64,000 bases of DNA from Kribbella antibiotica (GCF_004349055.1 NZ_SMKX01000022.1:1-64000), one strand, 5' to 3'; shown: positions 8,712 to 17,088, numbered from the stretch's first letter. The notes: generated from the letters alone by a model not told the origin. Numbers and translations: made by a program.

Positions 8712-9890
8712 CTAGGTGTGGACTCTCGTTCTCTTCCGGACGAGTATCACCAGGGCCAGCAGGAGCGCCGGCAGCCAGCACAGCAGCAGCCACGGCAGGC
8801 GCCACCACCAGGTGAGGTGGTGGACCGAGGGGGAGTCAGCGGTTGACGATCCTGGGCTTCGTGCGGTGGCAGACCAGGCGAGGAACGCATCGCCGACGGG
8901 GAGGAGACCGAAGGCGTAGCGTTTTGTGGTGAGGCCTGTGATCGGTGCTCCGACGACCTCGCCTACACGCATCAGGGCGCCTTCGAGCGGGTCGCCTTGA
9001 ATTCGGGCTGCACCGGCCGTCACCACCGTGGCGGACAAACTGATGCCCAGCACCAACGGTCCCGAGTCGACGTCCCCTGAACCGCTGAGCCCTTTCGGGA
9101 ATTCGCGGACGCCAGGCGCGGAGCCGACGACGAACTTGTCCCGGAACAGCTGGTACTGCGACCGTGCGAACTCGCGGTCGATCTCCGGCAGGAACCGCTG
9201 GATGATGCTTTGTGAGGTTGCTCGGGCGCCGGTCGGTCCCGGCTCGGCCTGGTGTGGCATCAACCCGGTGCCAGGGTCCAGGCGTTGCCGTACCAAGTCG
9301 AGCCAGCGACTTCTGGACTGCGTGAAGCGTGGCGTCGTGATGCGATCGTGCAACGCCAACGAGGCGATCGCCACGGTGGAGTCGACCGGCCACGCCTGAC
9401 CCGGATAGGCCATCAGAAAAGGAGAAGCCGACGCATCGAAGGCTTTGGCGATCTCGATCGAGGACTGGGTGAACTCGTTCATGGCACTGGAGTCGAGGGT
9501 GGCGATGGCGCCGCGCAGCCAGTTCGTCCAGCCGGCATGGAAGATCCCGTACGGCGGATCGAGCTGGCGCGTGAATGGCGCCGTACCGTCGGTCGATTGC
9601 AGGCGGTCGAGCGACCAGCGCGCCTCTCGAACGGCCTCTGCTTCGTACTCCGGGCGGGCTGTTGCCACCTGCACCCAGGTGAGTCCGTACAGCACGTTCA
9701 GGAAGAAGTAGCCCTCCGGGAACAGTCCCTGTGCCTGACGGTCGGCGCCGTCCTCGATCGCGCCCCGCAAGAAGTGCAGTTGCTTGACCGCTCCCACCTC
9801 TACGTCCGGTCGCGGTCCGGCGAGGCGCCAGGTTCCAGTAAGGCCCGCCAGAATTGTCACCACGATCAGTCCCCAGCGCAGTACTTTCAC
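8712..9890 (-). CDS. Membrane-anchored protein of unknown function
   Basis: 392 aa from GTG at 9890 with GGTGGGAG upstream; the frame stays open further upstream but without a better start. There is one N-terminal hydrophobic segment (WGLIVVTILAGLTGTW) and one C-terminal segment (WLLLCWLPALLLALVILV) ending in basic residues, leaving about 300 residues outside the membrane. The middle is helical and rich in aromatics, with PPYGIFHAGWTNWL and YPGQAWPVDS, reminiscent of helical-toroid glycosidase or cyclase folds, but I do not recognise a family. It converges with the lyase gene, with 4 bp between the stops. Confidence 0.72.
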   Translation of the reverse strand: MKVLRWGLIVVTILAGLTGTWRLAGPRPDVEVGAVKQLHFLRGAIEDGADRQAQGLFPEGYFFLNVLYGLTWVQVATARPEYEAEAVREARWSLDRLQSTDGTAPFTRQLDPPYGIFHAGWTNWLRGAIATLDSSAMNEFTQSSIEIAKAFDASASPFLMAYPGQAWPVDSTVAIASLALHDRITTPRFTQSRSRWLDLVRQRLDPGTGLMPHQAEPGPTGARATSQSIIQRFLPEIDREFARSQYQLFRDKFVVGSAPGVREFPKGLSGSGDVDSGPLVLGISLSATVVTAGAARIQGDPLEGALMRVGEVVGAPITGLTTKRYAFGLLPVGDAFLAWSATARSPGSSTADSPSVHHLTWWWRLPWLLLCWLPALLLALVILVRKRTRVHT

Positions 9891-10042
9891 TGCGCGAGTC
9901 TCCCACCTCAGCGGCCGGACAGCTCCGAGCCTTGCGCAGCCGTGAGACAGCCAACGTAGTCGCCGGCCCGGGTTCACACCCTCGGGCGCGCCCTCACCCG
10001 GAGCGGACGCCGCCTCATCCAGGCGCGTTTCACCACTCCTGG

Positions 10043-10300
10043 TCAGGCCCGCAGGCAGCGCAGGTAGGTCAGTCGCGCCAACTCGTAGCGCGACGGCAGC
10101 CTGACGATGCCGCCAGGTCCGACGCACCGAGTGGAGACGACATCGACCACGACCATCTCCGCAGCCGCCGAGTTCCTGAGGATCGTTGCTGCCAACGCAC
10201 GCAACGCGTTGCCGTGGATTGTCCAGACCGCCTGGAAAGCAGCACCGGAGCGTTCGGGAGCGAGCGGCGGCTCGGTCGTTGGCAACGAACGTCTGCTCAT
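10043..10300 (-). CDS. Small protein resembling sigma-factor region 2
   Basis: 85 aa from ATG at 10300, preceded by a GGGGGA run about 12 bases upstream and GGAAG close by. The segment HGNALRALAATILRNSAAAE followed by MVVVDVV and later ELARLTYLRCLR resembles the core helices of sigma-70 region 2 (RLLGDxxxAEDVVQDVF...WLxxIARN). Region 4 is missing, so it cannot be a complete sigma factor. It may be a truncated ECF sigma factor, an antagonist, or an unrelated helical protein. The homology is weak. Confidence 0.45.
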   Translation of the reverse strand: MSRRSLPTTEPPLAPERSGAAFQAVWTIHGNALRALAATILRNSAAAEMVVVDVVSTRCVGPGGIVRLPSRYELARLTYLRCLRA

Positions 10301-10502
10301 GACTTCCGGGTCCCCCTCGACGATGGATCGTCGCCGAGGTCCGTGCTGCTGATTGGGCTTCAGCCGCACGGCAGCTTGCAGTGCTCTCGCCCGCAGTTCC
10401 TGGAGTAGCGCGCCGCTGCTTTGGTCCGGCGAAGCGACGTGCCGGCGTCAGCGCTACCTCGCCCAGCGACCGCGGCCGTCGTACGACGGGATCCGCTGTG
10501 AA

Positions 10503-11219
10503 TCAGGTCAGGTCTGAGGACGTGATGGTGCCATCGATGATCGCACCGGCAACGGCGTGTAGCTGCTGGCGGTTGCGACGGGCATAGGCCCGGATCAGAG
10601 TGAAGGCATCGTTGACGTTGATCCCGGCGCGTTCGGACAAGACGCCCTTGGCTTGCTCGAGCATGATGCGGCTGTTCAGCGCGGACTGAAGCTGTTCGGC
10701 CAGGAGTGCGCCTTGGCGCACGGTGCGTTCCTGAAGGAGGCCGACGGTGGCAATGTCGCAGAGCGCCTGGCCGAGGGCGACGTCGGCGTCGCCGAGGGTG
10801 GTGCGGTCAGCGCAGAAGAGGTTCAGCGCCCCGAGGACCTGCCCGCGGAGCCGTAACGGGATTGCATGGGTGGACTGGTAACCCGCGGCGATGGTTGCGG
10901 CGCGGAACCTGGGCCAGCGTTCTTCGACTTCGTTCAGGTCGATGTTGACCATTTGCTGACCGGTGGAGTAGCAGTCAAGACAGGGGCCTTCGTCGTTCTG
11001 CAGGACGAAGAGCTCCAGCAGCTTGGCCTCCTCGGTGGTGGAGGCCATGACGTGCAGCATGCTGCGCTGGTCCGCCAGGATCAGCCCGGCGGCGTCGGCC
11101 TGCAGAAGTTCGACACTACGCTCACACAAGGTGTGAAGGAGATCGATGACGTCGAATTCGTCGACGAGGGTGTCGGCCAGTTCGACGAACACCTCTGCGA
11201 GGCGCTGCTCCCTGCTCAT
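10503..11219 (-). CDS. GAF and ANTAR domain protein
   Basis: 238 aa from ATG at 11219 (AAAGGCGG upstream). Residues about 20-165 form a GAF sensor domain (LCERSVELLQADAAGLILAD; LRGQVLGALNLF). Residues about 175-235 are an ANTAR RNA-binding domain (LNSRIMLEQAKGVLSERAGI...AFTLIRAYARRNRQQL). ANTAR proteins bind paired hairpins in nascent RNA and prevent termination, usually after a sensor signal. Here the sensor is GAF rather than a receiver domain. It is the first of three adjacent GAF-ANTAR genes. Confidence 0.93.
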   Translation of the reverse strand: MSREQRLAEVFVELADTLVDEFDVIDLLHTLCERSVELLQADAAGLILADQRSMLHVMASTTEEAKLLELFVLQNDEGPCLDCYSTGQQMVNIDLNEVEERWPRFRAATIAAGYQSTHAIPLRLRGQVLGALNLFCADRTTLGDADVALGQALCDIATVGLLQERTVRQGALLAEQLQSALNSRIMLEQAKGVLSERAGINVNDAFTLIRAYARRNRQQLHAVAGAIIDGTITSSDLT

Positions 11220-11270
11220 GTGATGCCGCCTTTCCGGACCAGAAGGTTTCGTGTGCACGAGGTCAGTGTC

Positions 11271-12014
11271 TTATTCATGATGGTCGTCCTCGGGGTGGAA
11301 GGTCACCCGCCGGGCGACCACGTCTTCAGCTAGTTCTCGCAGCGGACGTTCTTCGGCATAGGCGCGGGCGCGGAGGAGCAGCAGCGCCTCGCTTATTCCG
11401 ACCGATGCCTGGACGGTGATGATGCCGGTGGCTTGGTGGATCTCCCGATGGTTGTCGGCCGCGTCGGCGAGCTGGGGGGCCAGCCCGCCAGGCACAGCGT
11501 CGTACTGCAGGTCCAGCAGAATCGTCGCTGCAGCCGTTGCATGGTTGAGTGCTTCGGCCAACTGCAGGCTGTCCAGTGGGCCAGGTGTGTTGCGGTAGAG
11601 ATCGAGGACGCCGAGCCGGATGGCGCCAACCTGAAGAGGGAACGCGAAGATCGCCGCGATTCCGGCTTCGGCAGCGGCGGGCGCGAAGCCTGGCCAGCGT
11701 GCTGCCGCCCGGGCGAGGTCGTGCTCCAGAACAGGCCGTCGCTCGTGAAACGCGGTCAGGCACGGGCCTTCGCCCAAAGTCTGCTGCAGGTTTTCCATCA
11801 CCGCGGCCGGCCCGTCGGTCGCCGCGAGGGTGCCGCCGTGACCGATCGGCGTCATCAGCGCAACGCCCGCGCCGCTCACCGGCACCGAACCGGTCGCCGA
11901 AGCGCACAATCTGGACCACACCGTGTCGCCGTCGAGACCGGGCGGATCAGGCCGGTCGATCGCCAGCACCTCGAGCAGAATCTGCCGTACGCGCAGTGAT
12001 GTCACTGCCTTCAC
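11271..12014 (-). CDS. GAF and ANTAR domain protein
   Basis: 247 aa from GTG at 12014 with AGGGACAGGT just upstream; the open frame extends much further but has no coding character there. The GAF domain covers residues about 30-165 (GEGPCLTAFHERRPVLEHDL; FPLQVGAIRLGVLDLYR) and the ANTAR domain the last 65 residues (DNHREIHQATGIITVQA; ALLLLRARAYAEERPLRELA). It lies 51 bp upstream of the previous GAF-ANTAR gene on the same strand, so the two may be co-transcribed. The canonical ANTAR alanines and the aromatic residue are present. Confidence 0.92.
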   Translation of the reverse strand: MKAVTSLRVRQILLEVLAIDRPDPPGLDGDTVWSRLCASATGSVPVSGAGVALMTPIGHGGTLAATDGPAAVMENLQQTLGEGPCLTAFHERRPVLEHDLARAAARWPGFAPAAAEAGIAAIFAFPLQVGAIRLGVLDLYRNTPGPLDSLQLAEALNHATAAATILLDLQYDAVPGGLAPQLADAADNHREIHQATGIITVQASVGISEALLLLRARAYAEERPLRELAEDVVARRVTFHPEDDHHE

Positions 12015-12208
12015 ACCTGTCCCTGACCGGTTATCGCGCGCCGTGAACGGCTGACCGTGACAAAGCGGCCTTGACGTCGTCTGTCTACAGTGCCCGCTGC
12101 GGCTGCCTTCAACCGCACGCCGCGCCGCACCGGTCGACGCAGGCATTGCTCGTAGCGTGGTCCGCCGCGCGTTCGGTGCGAGGAGCCCGCGAGGCCTTGG
12201 CCGCGGCA

Positions 12209-12226
12209 GGGTGGGGTGGGGTGGGG
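12209..12226 (+). promoter_or_regulatory. G-quadruplex motif in the gap between two GAF-ANTAR genes
   Basis: GGGTGGGGTGGGGTGGGG: four G-tracts separated by single T loops, a very stable intramolecular quadruplex pattern. It lies in the 338-bp gene-free stretch 12015-12352, on the template strand for the leftward gene at 12014. I see no gene in the rest of this stretch. Confidence 0.55.
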
Positions 12227-12352
12227 TGACGCAGGGCGGCTCGCCGTTTGAAGGCAGCCCCGGCGCTGCTGGTTGAACGCCGAGACCTGGGATGGGCGGT
12301 GGCTCGAGACACCGTCGTCCGTGAGTACGGCCGGTGCCCGGTTCGGCGCGTT

Positions 12353-13081
12353 CTATGCGTCGCGAGCGGCAGGACCTTGATCGGTGCGTATCGGCCGGTT
12401 CGAGAGTTTGCGGGTGTCGATCAGTTCCTGGGCGACGTCGCGGAGCTTCCGGTTGTTGTCCTGGGAGTAACGCTTGAGAACGGCGAAGGCCCGGGCGTTG
12501 TCGAGGTCGTAGCGTTCCATCAGGATCCCGATCGCCTGACCGACCAGGTTTCGGGCATCCGCTGCGTGGGCCAGGTCCACTTCGCGGCGTGCGCCGGCGA
12601 TCGCTACCGCGGCGTGGTCGGCAAGGATGTGTGCCACGGCCAGGTCGTCGGTGTCGAATCCGTTCGGCTCGCCGGAGTACAGGCTCAGCACCGCCCGCGC
12701 TGAACCACCCACCAGAAGCGGCAGATGGATCGCCGAGCGGATCCCCTCGCCGATCAGCGCGTCGGCCCATGCGCCGGGCCATCGACGGTCGGCGGCGATG
12801 TCCGGAATCAGGAGCGCCGCCTGGTCGCGGATGACTGTCAGCAACGGCCCGTCGGCAGCCTGGATCTGGGTCTCGTCGAGCTTGGCCAGCCGAGGGTCGG
12901 TCAGCGCCATGATCTGCGGCTTTCGGCCCCGTCCCACCAGGACGACCGACGCGTAGGTGCACCAGACTGCCTGCAGCGCGAACTGCACGACTGCCTCAAC
13001 CGTCAGATCGACGCCATCGGCATCCTGCAGTTCGGTAGCGAGCCTCCCGAAGGCCTCCGCCGACGAGTGATCTTGGGGCAT
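12353..13081 (-). CDS. GAF and ANTAR domain protein
   Basis: 242 aa from ATG at 13081 with GGGAG seven bases upstream. The GAF domain covers residues about 20-165 (VVQFALQAVWCTYASVVLVG; IRSAIHLPLLVGGSARAVLS), and the C-terminal ANTAR domain contains ARNLVGQAIGILMERYDL and FAVLKRYSQDNNRKLRDVA. This is the third of three GAF-ANTAR genes on the minus strand. The three differ strongly in sequence, so they are not recent duplicates and probably answer different signals. The 321-bp gap upstream (13082-13402) holds no convincing gene. Confidence 0.93.
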   Translation of the reverse strand: MPQDHSSAEAFGRLATELQDADGVDLTVEAVVQFALQAVWCTYASVVLVGRGRKPQIMALTDPRLAKLDETQIQAADGPLLTVIRDQAALLIPDIAADRRWPGAWADALIGEGIRSAIHLPLLVGGSARAVLSLYSGEPNGFDTDDLAVAHILADHAAVAIAGARREVDLAHAADARNLVGQAIGILMERYDLDNARAFAVLKRYSQDNNRKLRDVAQELIDTRKLSNRPIRTDQGPAARDA

Positions 13082-13302
13082 GCCGTACTCCCATGACTCC
13101 GCACTTCCGCGCCCACTTTCTGGAGCGACCACATCGATCGTACGACGGACTTTGCGATCAATCAGGTTGGCGGCCCGCAGCCCGGGGTACCGGTGGGGTC
13201 TTGCGACCGCAGCCGAAGAGTTCGGCGAAGTTTCTGACCCCGAGTTTGTCGTCATCGTGAACCAGGCGCTTCCTGCGGAGGAGGCGCCGCCGCGGAACTG
13301 AA

Positions 13303-13321
13303 TGTCCCTGGTCCCAGGACA
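13303..13321. promoter_or_regulatory. Imperfect inverted repeat before the desaturase gene
   Basis: TGTCCCTGGTCCCAGGACA: the CTGG/CCAG core is flanked by TGTCC and GGACA with one extra base in the left arm. It lies about 80 bp upstream of the desaturase ATG and contains the GGTCCC word that recurs in the stress-island promoters. Confidence 0.35.
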
Positions 13322-13402
13322 GCCATCACGCCGTCTTCAGGTGACCTGCACCCAGCTACCGCCGTTCCGGCCGACTTCGGCCCCTCACGATTCGAGAATC
13401 TC

Positions 13403-14473
13403 ATGACACCGAACAGTGCGCTTCTGAAGCGTCCGGTCACAACACCCCCAGGCAGCGACTTCGCACCGCTGCTGCGCGAAATCAAGGCGGCCGGCCTGCT
13501 TGAACGCCGTACCGGAACTTATGTGGTCTCGATCATCGTCAACCTGCTGTGCCTGGCCGCCGTTGTCGCCGGTCTGATGCTGCTCGGCAACTCCTGGCTC
13601 GTCCTGCTGCTCGCCGTGCCGGCGGCAGTGTTCACCACCCGGGCCGCATTCTTCGGCCACGACGCCGGCCATCAGCAGATCGGCCGTTCCCGCCGCACGC
13701 ACGACGCCATCGGCCGGCTCCACGCGAACCTGCTGCTGGGGATGAGCTACGGGTGGTGGAACGACAAGCACAATCGTCACCACGCCAACCCCAACCACAC
13801 CGATAAAGACCCCGACGTGGCGGCCGGCGTACTGGTCTGGACTCTCGGCCAGGCCGAAGGACGCACCGGCCTGCACGGTTGGCTCACCCGTCATCAGGCC
13901 GCCATCTTCTTCCCGCTGCTGACTCTCGAAGGTTTCAACCTGAAGATCTCCAGCATCAGCTACCTCCTGAGCCGGCGCCCGCTGCGCAAGGCAGCGCTGG
14001 AACTGGGCCTGATCGCCGCTCACCTCGTCCTGTACTTCGGTGGCCTGCTCACGATCATGTCGCTGCCGAAGGCGGTCACCTTCGCGGCCCTGCACCAGGC
14101 GCTGTTCGGGCTGCACCTCGGGAGTGTCTTCGCCCCGAACCACAAAGGTATGGAGATGCCCGGCGCCGAGACCCGCTGGGGCCACCTCGAGAAGCAGGTT
14201 CGTACCTCCCGCAACGTCAACGGTCACCCGGTGACCGACTGGTTCATGGGTGGCCTGAACTACCAGATCGAACACCACCTCTTCCCCAACATGCCGCGCG
14301 CCAATCTGCGCCACGCGCAGGGCACGGTCCGCGCCTACTGTCACCACGCCGGAATCCCATACCTGTCGACCGGCGTCATCGAGTCGTACCTGCAAAGCCT
14401 GCGCCATCTGCATGATGTCGGCACGGAGCTTCGCCGGCCGACTGCACTGGCCGCAGCGGCGCCCGCGTCATGA
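13403..14473 (+). CDS. Membrane fatty acid desaturase (acyl-lipid type)
   Basis: 356 aa integral-membrane di-iron desaturase. The three histidine boxes are intact: GHDAGH near residue 90, HNRHH near 120, and QIEHH near 287. Hydrophobic pairs flank the boxes. It should introduce a double bond into membrane acyl chains using O2 and electrons from a ferredoxin or reductase partner. It overlaps the next small gene by 4 bp. Desaturases near DoxX, stress proteins and an Acg-like protein fit a membrane and redox adaptation island. Confidence 0.93.
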   Translation: MTPNSALLKRPVTTPPGSDFAPLLREIKAAGLLERRTGTYVVSIIVNLLCLAAVVAGLMLLGNSWLVLLLAVPAAVFTTRAAFFGHDAGHQQIGRSRRTHDAIGRLHANLLLGMSYGWWNDKHNRHHANPNHTDKDPDVAAGVLVWTLGQAEGRTGLHGWLTRHQAAIFFPLLTLEGFNLKISSISYLLSRRPLRKAALELGLIAAHLVLYFGGLLTIMSLPKAVTFAALHQALFGLHLGSVFAPNHKGMEMPGAETRWGHLEKQVRTSRNVNGHPVTDWFMGGLNYQIEHHLFPNMPRANLRHAQGTVRAYCHHAGIPYLSTGVIESYLQSLRHLHDVGTELRRPTALAAAAPAS

Positions 14474-14694
14474 ACGCTGAAACCAACTCCGCGGCCGCAG
14501 AGCCCGATAACCAGTCCCGGCTGGCACACCTGGACCTACCCGCTCACGTCCAGGTGTGGGCGTACGGTGCCTGGTGGCCCGGCTGGCTGATCGGGCGTGA
14601 CCACCTGCCGCGGGGCTGGCACGGTCTCGTGCAATATCAGCACGGGCACTCTTCGGAGATCACGGAGTGGCTGCCCGCCGGCCGGATTCGGTAG
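14470..14694 (+). CDS. Small Trp-rich protein coupled to the desaturase
   Basis: 74 aa. Its ATG overlaps the desaturase stop (ATGA), which argues that it is real and translationally coupled. The core HVQVWAYGAWWPGWLIGRDH is unusually rich in Trp and Tyr, and the C-terminal part is basic and His-containing. No membrane segment or known domain is recognised. It could be a small beta-barrel (SH3-like) partner of the desaturase. Confidence 0.7.
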   Translation: MNAETNSAAAEPDNQSRLAHLDLPAHVQVWAYGAWWPGWLIGRDHLPRGWHGLVQYQHGHSSEITEWLPAGRIR

Positions 14695-14695
14695 C

Positions 14696-14719
14696 GACGG
14701 GTGGTTCTGGCTGTGGGCG
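14696..14719 (+). repeat. 24-bp exact repeat, copy 1
   Basis: A 24-bp stretch beginning GACGGGTGGTTCTG occurs here, directly after the stop of the Trp-rich small gene, and again identically at 42894-42917, inside the 3' end of the DUF1003 gene. The surrounding bases differ. I do not know its function. Confidence 0.7.
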
Positions 14720-14737
14720 CCGGGTCCCGACCTGGCA

Positions 14738-14774
14738 GGTCCTTCGGCACCTGTGCTAGGGACCACGGGCCCTG
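14738..14774 (+). promoter_or_regulatory. DosR-like double box upstream of doxX
   Basis: 37-nt element with two imperfect inverted repeats: GGTCCTTCGGCACC and AGGGACCACGGGCCCT. It aligns without gaps, 30 of 37 identical, to 34578-34614 upstream of a universal stress protein gene. Paired boxes of this shape resemble DosR/DevR sites in other actinobacteria. It ends 60 bp before the DoxX ATG. Confidence 0.6.
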
Positions 14775-14834
14775 ATGCAGACCGGTCCCGTGGCCGCAGC
14801 ATTCAGATGTCACCTCGAATCTGAAGGAGCAACC

Positions 14835-15386
14835 ATGACCATCACCCCGAACCGCCACCGCACCCCGGCCACCGCCGACTTTCTGGTCAACGCACCGAAA
14901 GCCGGTACGACGACCGGCCGCGTGGTCGCGGTTTTGCGGATCGCCTTCGGCCTGACGTTCTTCTGGGCGTTCGTCGACAAGTTGTTCGGGCTCGGCTACG
15001 CCACCCCCGCCGGTAAAGGGTGGCTCGACGGAGGCAACCCGACCGCCGGTTTCCTGAAGGGCGCCGAGGGACCGTTCGCCGGCTTCTACCACTCCCTGGT
15101 CGGCGACTTCTGGGTCACGCCGCTGTTCATGATCGGCCTGGCCGGTATCGGGCTCGCGCTGATCTTCGGCGTCGCACTGCGCATCGCCGCGGTGGCCGGA
15201 GTCGCACTGTACGTGATGATGTGGGGCGCTTCGTTGCCGCTGACAACCAACCCGGTGATCGACGACCACATCCTCGGCGCCATCACCTTGGTTGCCCTGG
15301 CGCTGCTCGCCGCCGGCCGCACCTGGGGCCTGGCCGACCGCTGGAACAACCTCAGCGTCGTCCGCCGCTACTCATGGCTGCGCTGA
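14835..15386 (+). CDS. DoxX-family membrane protein
   Basis: 183 aa with four predicted membrane helices, starting at ATG 14835 (GAAGGAG upstream). RIAFGLTFFWAFVDKLFGLGY and WLDGGNPTAGFLKGA are characteristic of DoxX/TQO small-subunit proteins. Relatives form part of thiosulfate:quinone oxidoreductase or of membrane oxidoreductase complexes that handle thiols and oxidative stress. It lies 38 bp upstream of a flavodoxin gene, probably in the same operon, so a redox partnership is plausible. Confidence 0.88.
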   Translation: MTITPNRHRTPATADFLVNAPKAGTTTGRVVAVLRIAFGLTFFWAFVDKLFGLGYATPAGKGWLDGGNPTAGFLKGAEGPFAGFYHSLVGDFWVTPLFMIGLAGIGLALIFGVALRIAAVAGVALYVMMWGASLPLTTNPVIDDHILGAITLVALALLAAGRTWGLADRWNNLSVVRRYSWLR

Positions 15387-15424
15387 TCTTCCTTGGAGTC
15401 GACGAATCAACCACTGAGGTGACC

Positions 15425-15982
15425 ATGTCCGTGAAGCTGCAAGTCCTCGTCGTCTACGAATCGATGTTCGGCAACACCGAAATGGTCGCCGAAGCCATCG
15501 CCGACGGACTCCGCGCCGGTGCCGAGGTCGAGCTGGTCGAGGTCGGCGCAGCGCCGGCGAAGCTCGGCTCGGCGCTAGACCTGCTGGTGGTCGGCGGTCC
15601 GACTCACGCGTTCGGGATGACCAGGCCGTCGACGCGCACCGATGCATCGACCAAGGGACCGGTGGTGATGTCTCCAGACATCGGAATGCGGGAATGGATC
15701 GGCGCTCTCGCCGATCGGCAGGGGCGGGTGACGACTGCGACCTTCGACACCCGGATGATCAAGGGCAGCCGGTTGCCGGGATCCGCAGCACGCGGTGCCG
15801 CCAGACTGCTGCGCCGCCGGGGCTTCCCGATGCTGGTGCCGCCGGAGAGTTTCTACGTAGAAGGCGTTCTAGGTTCGCTCCTGGACGGCGAGACCGGTCG
15901 GGCGCAGCGCTGGGGCAAGGACCTTCAGAGCGCTGTGAGCCAACTGGCCACTAGCCCAGGCAAGTCACCGACGGCTCTGTAA
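15425..15982 (+). CDS. Flavodoxin-like protein
   Basis: 185 aa from ATG 15425 (GAGGTGACC upstream). The N-terminal FMN phosphate-binding loop is YESMFGNTEMVAEAIADGL, followed by LLVVGGPTHAFGM for the isoalloxazine loop. The C-terminal 60 residues are longer than in short-chain flavodoxin and carry a basic GAARLLRRRGF stretch. It should carry electrons or act as an FMN-dependent reductase. It is downstream of DoxX and upstream of the nitroreductase-like gene. Confidence 0.88.
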   Translation: MSVKLQVLVVYESMFGNTEMVAEAIADGLRAGAEVELVEVGAAPAKLGSALDLLVVGGPTHAFGMTRPSTRTDASTKGPVVMSPDIGMREWIGALADRQGRVTTATFDTRMIKGSRLPGSAARGAARLLRRRGFPMLVPPESFYVEGVLGSLLDGETGRAQRWGKDLQSAVSQLATSPGKSPTAL

Positions 15983-15996
15983 CAAGCATCGTGCCG

Positions 15997-16013
15997 GGAA
16001 TGGTCCCGCCGGC
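15997..16013 (+). repeat. 17-bp exact repeat, copy 1
   Basis: GGAATGGTCCCGCCGGC, found identically on the same strand at 43832-43848. Copy 1 is in the intergenic region before the nitroreductase-like gene. Copy 2 abuts the alternative ATG at 43831 of the minus-strand FMN-binding gene, so both are close to a start. It contains the GGTCCC word. Confidence 0.55.
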
Positions 16014-16044
16014 CGCAGCGCCCAGACGTTACTGCCAAGCCCGC

Positions 16045-16078
16045 CAAAGGTCCCTTCTTCGGCTGGCGAAAGGCCCTG
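16045..16078 (+). promoter_or_regulatory. DosR-like double box upstream of the Acg-like gene
   Basis: AAAGGTCC at 16046 and GAAAGGCCCTG at 16068, flanking CTTCTTCGG. The arrangement nearly repeats the element at 45108-45141. It lies 45-78 bp upstream of the nitroreductase-like ATG. Confidence 0.5.
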
Positions 16079-16122
16079 CTGCAGCGAGTGCCCATGAGGT
16101 GAGATGACGGAGCGGACCTGCC

Positions 16123-17088
16123 ATGAGCGGAATCGCGTTGAGTGCCGACGATCGGGAGACCATGATCCTGGCCGCGGTGCTGGCACCGTCGATGCACAAC
16201 ACGCAGCCTTGGCGGTTCCGGTTCGCCGGCTCGGTGGTCGAGGTGTACCGGGACCGGGATCGCGAGCTGCCCGCCGAGGACCCCCAGCGGAGGATGCTGT
16301 TCGTGTCGCTCGGGGCCGCGATCCTGAACCTCCGGGTCGGCGCGGCCGTCCGCGGCTACGGCTCCCAGGTCCGCCACCTGGTCGACAAACGGCGCCCGGA
16401 CCTGGTTGCGCTCGTCGAGCTGGGTGATCCGGACGGCAGCCAGCTCTCGGTGCTGGGACCGTACCTGACGAAGCGGCGGACGAACCGCCAGCCCTACACC
16501 GACGAGCGGGTGCCGGACGAGACCCGCGCCGGGCTTGATCTCGCGGCGCGGATCGAGGGCGCCCGGCTGCAGTGGCTGGATCGCCCCAGCCTGCGGTGGT
16601 GGTTGCACATGGCAACGAAGGAAGCGGGGGGCGCTGACGATGCGAGCCGGGCCCGGATCGCGGAACGCCGGCAGTGGGTCGGAGGCGATCGGTCGGTCGA
16701 CGGTGTCCCGTCGCGTGCGCTCGGGCCGCGAGCTGCCCGCGGCCTGCCGGCAGCTCGCGACCTCGCGGTGGCTGCCGCCGATCTCGAGCGCCCGCTGGGA
16801 GTTTTCGAGGCCGAACCCCAGCTGGCCGTCCTGGCGACCCGATTCGACGGCCCGATCGAATGGCTACGGGCGGGTCAGGCGATGGAGCGAGTGTTGCTCG
16901 CGGCGGCAAGTCATGGCCTGGCCACCTCGTTGCTGAACCAGGTCATCGAACACGCAGAGCTGCGCTGGCAGATCAACGATCCGCTCGGCCTTTGGCAGCG
17001 GCCACAAGCTGTCCTCCGGGTCGGCTACGGCCCGCCCGTCCTACGAACTCCGCGACGTCCGATCGCCGACGTACTGATGCATGACTGA
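16123..17088 (+). CDS. Acg-family FMN-binding nitroreductase-like protein
   Basis: 321 aa. The N-terminus AAVLAPSMHNTQPWRFRF is the Acg/nitroreductase-like FMN-binding signature, followed by LFVSLGAAILNLRVGA and, near the C-terminus, HGLATSLLNQVIEHAELR and QAVLRVGYGP. The fold resembles two fused nitroreductase halves. Mycobacterial Acg is strongly induced by hypoxia under DosR and may sequester flavin rather than reduce nitro compounds. The upstream double box supports similar regulation here. The enzymatic activity is uncertain. Confidence 0.88.
   Translation: MSGIALSADDRETMILAAVLAPSMHNTQPWRFRFAGSVVEVYRDRDRELPAEDPQRRMLFVSLGAAILNLRVGAAVRGYGSQVRHLVDKRRPDLVALVELGDPDGSQLSVLGPYLTKRRTNRQPYTDERVPDETRAGLDLAARIEGARLQWLDRPSLRWWLHMATKEAGGADDASRARIAERRQWVGGDRSVDGVPSRALGPRAARGLPAARDLAVAAADLERPLGVFEAEPQLAVLATRFDGPIEWLRAGQAMERVLLAAASHGLATSLLNQVIEHAELRWQINDPLGLWQRPQAVLRVGYGPPVLRTPRRPIADVLMHD

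Noticed and set aside
10476-10489. CCGTCGTACGACGG palindrome after the first GAF-ANTAR gene
   Set aside because: The CGTACGAC word is scattered through coding sequence in this window, so it looks like a compositional habit rather than a site.
12109-12312. 67-aa minus-strand ORF in the ANTAR gap
   Set aside because: Low-complexity Pro/Ala/Arg translation across the G-tract region; no ribosome site.
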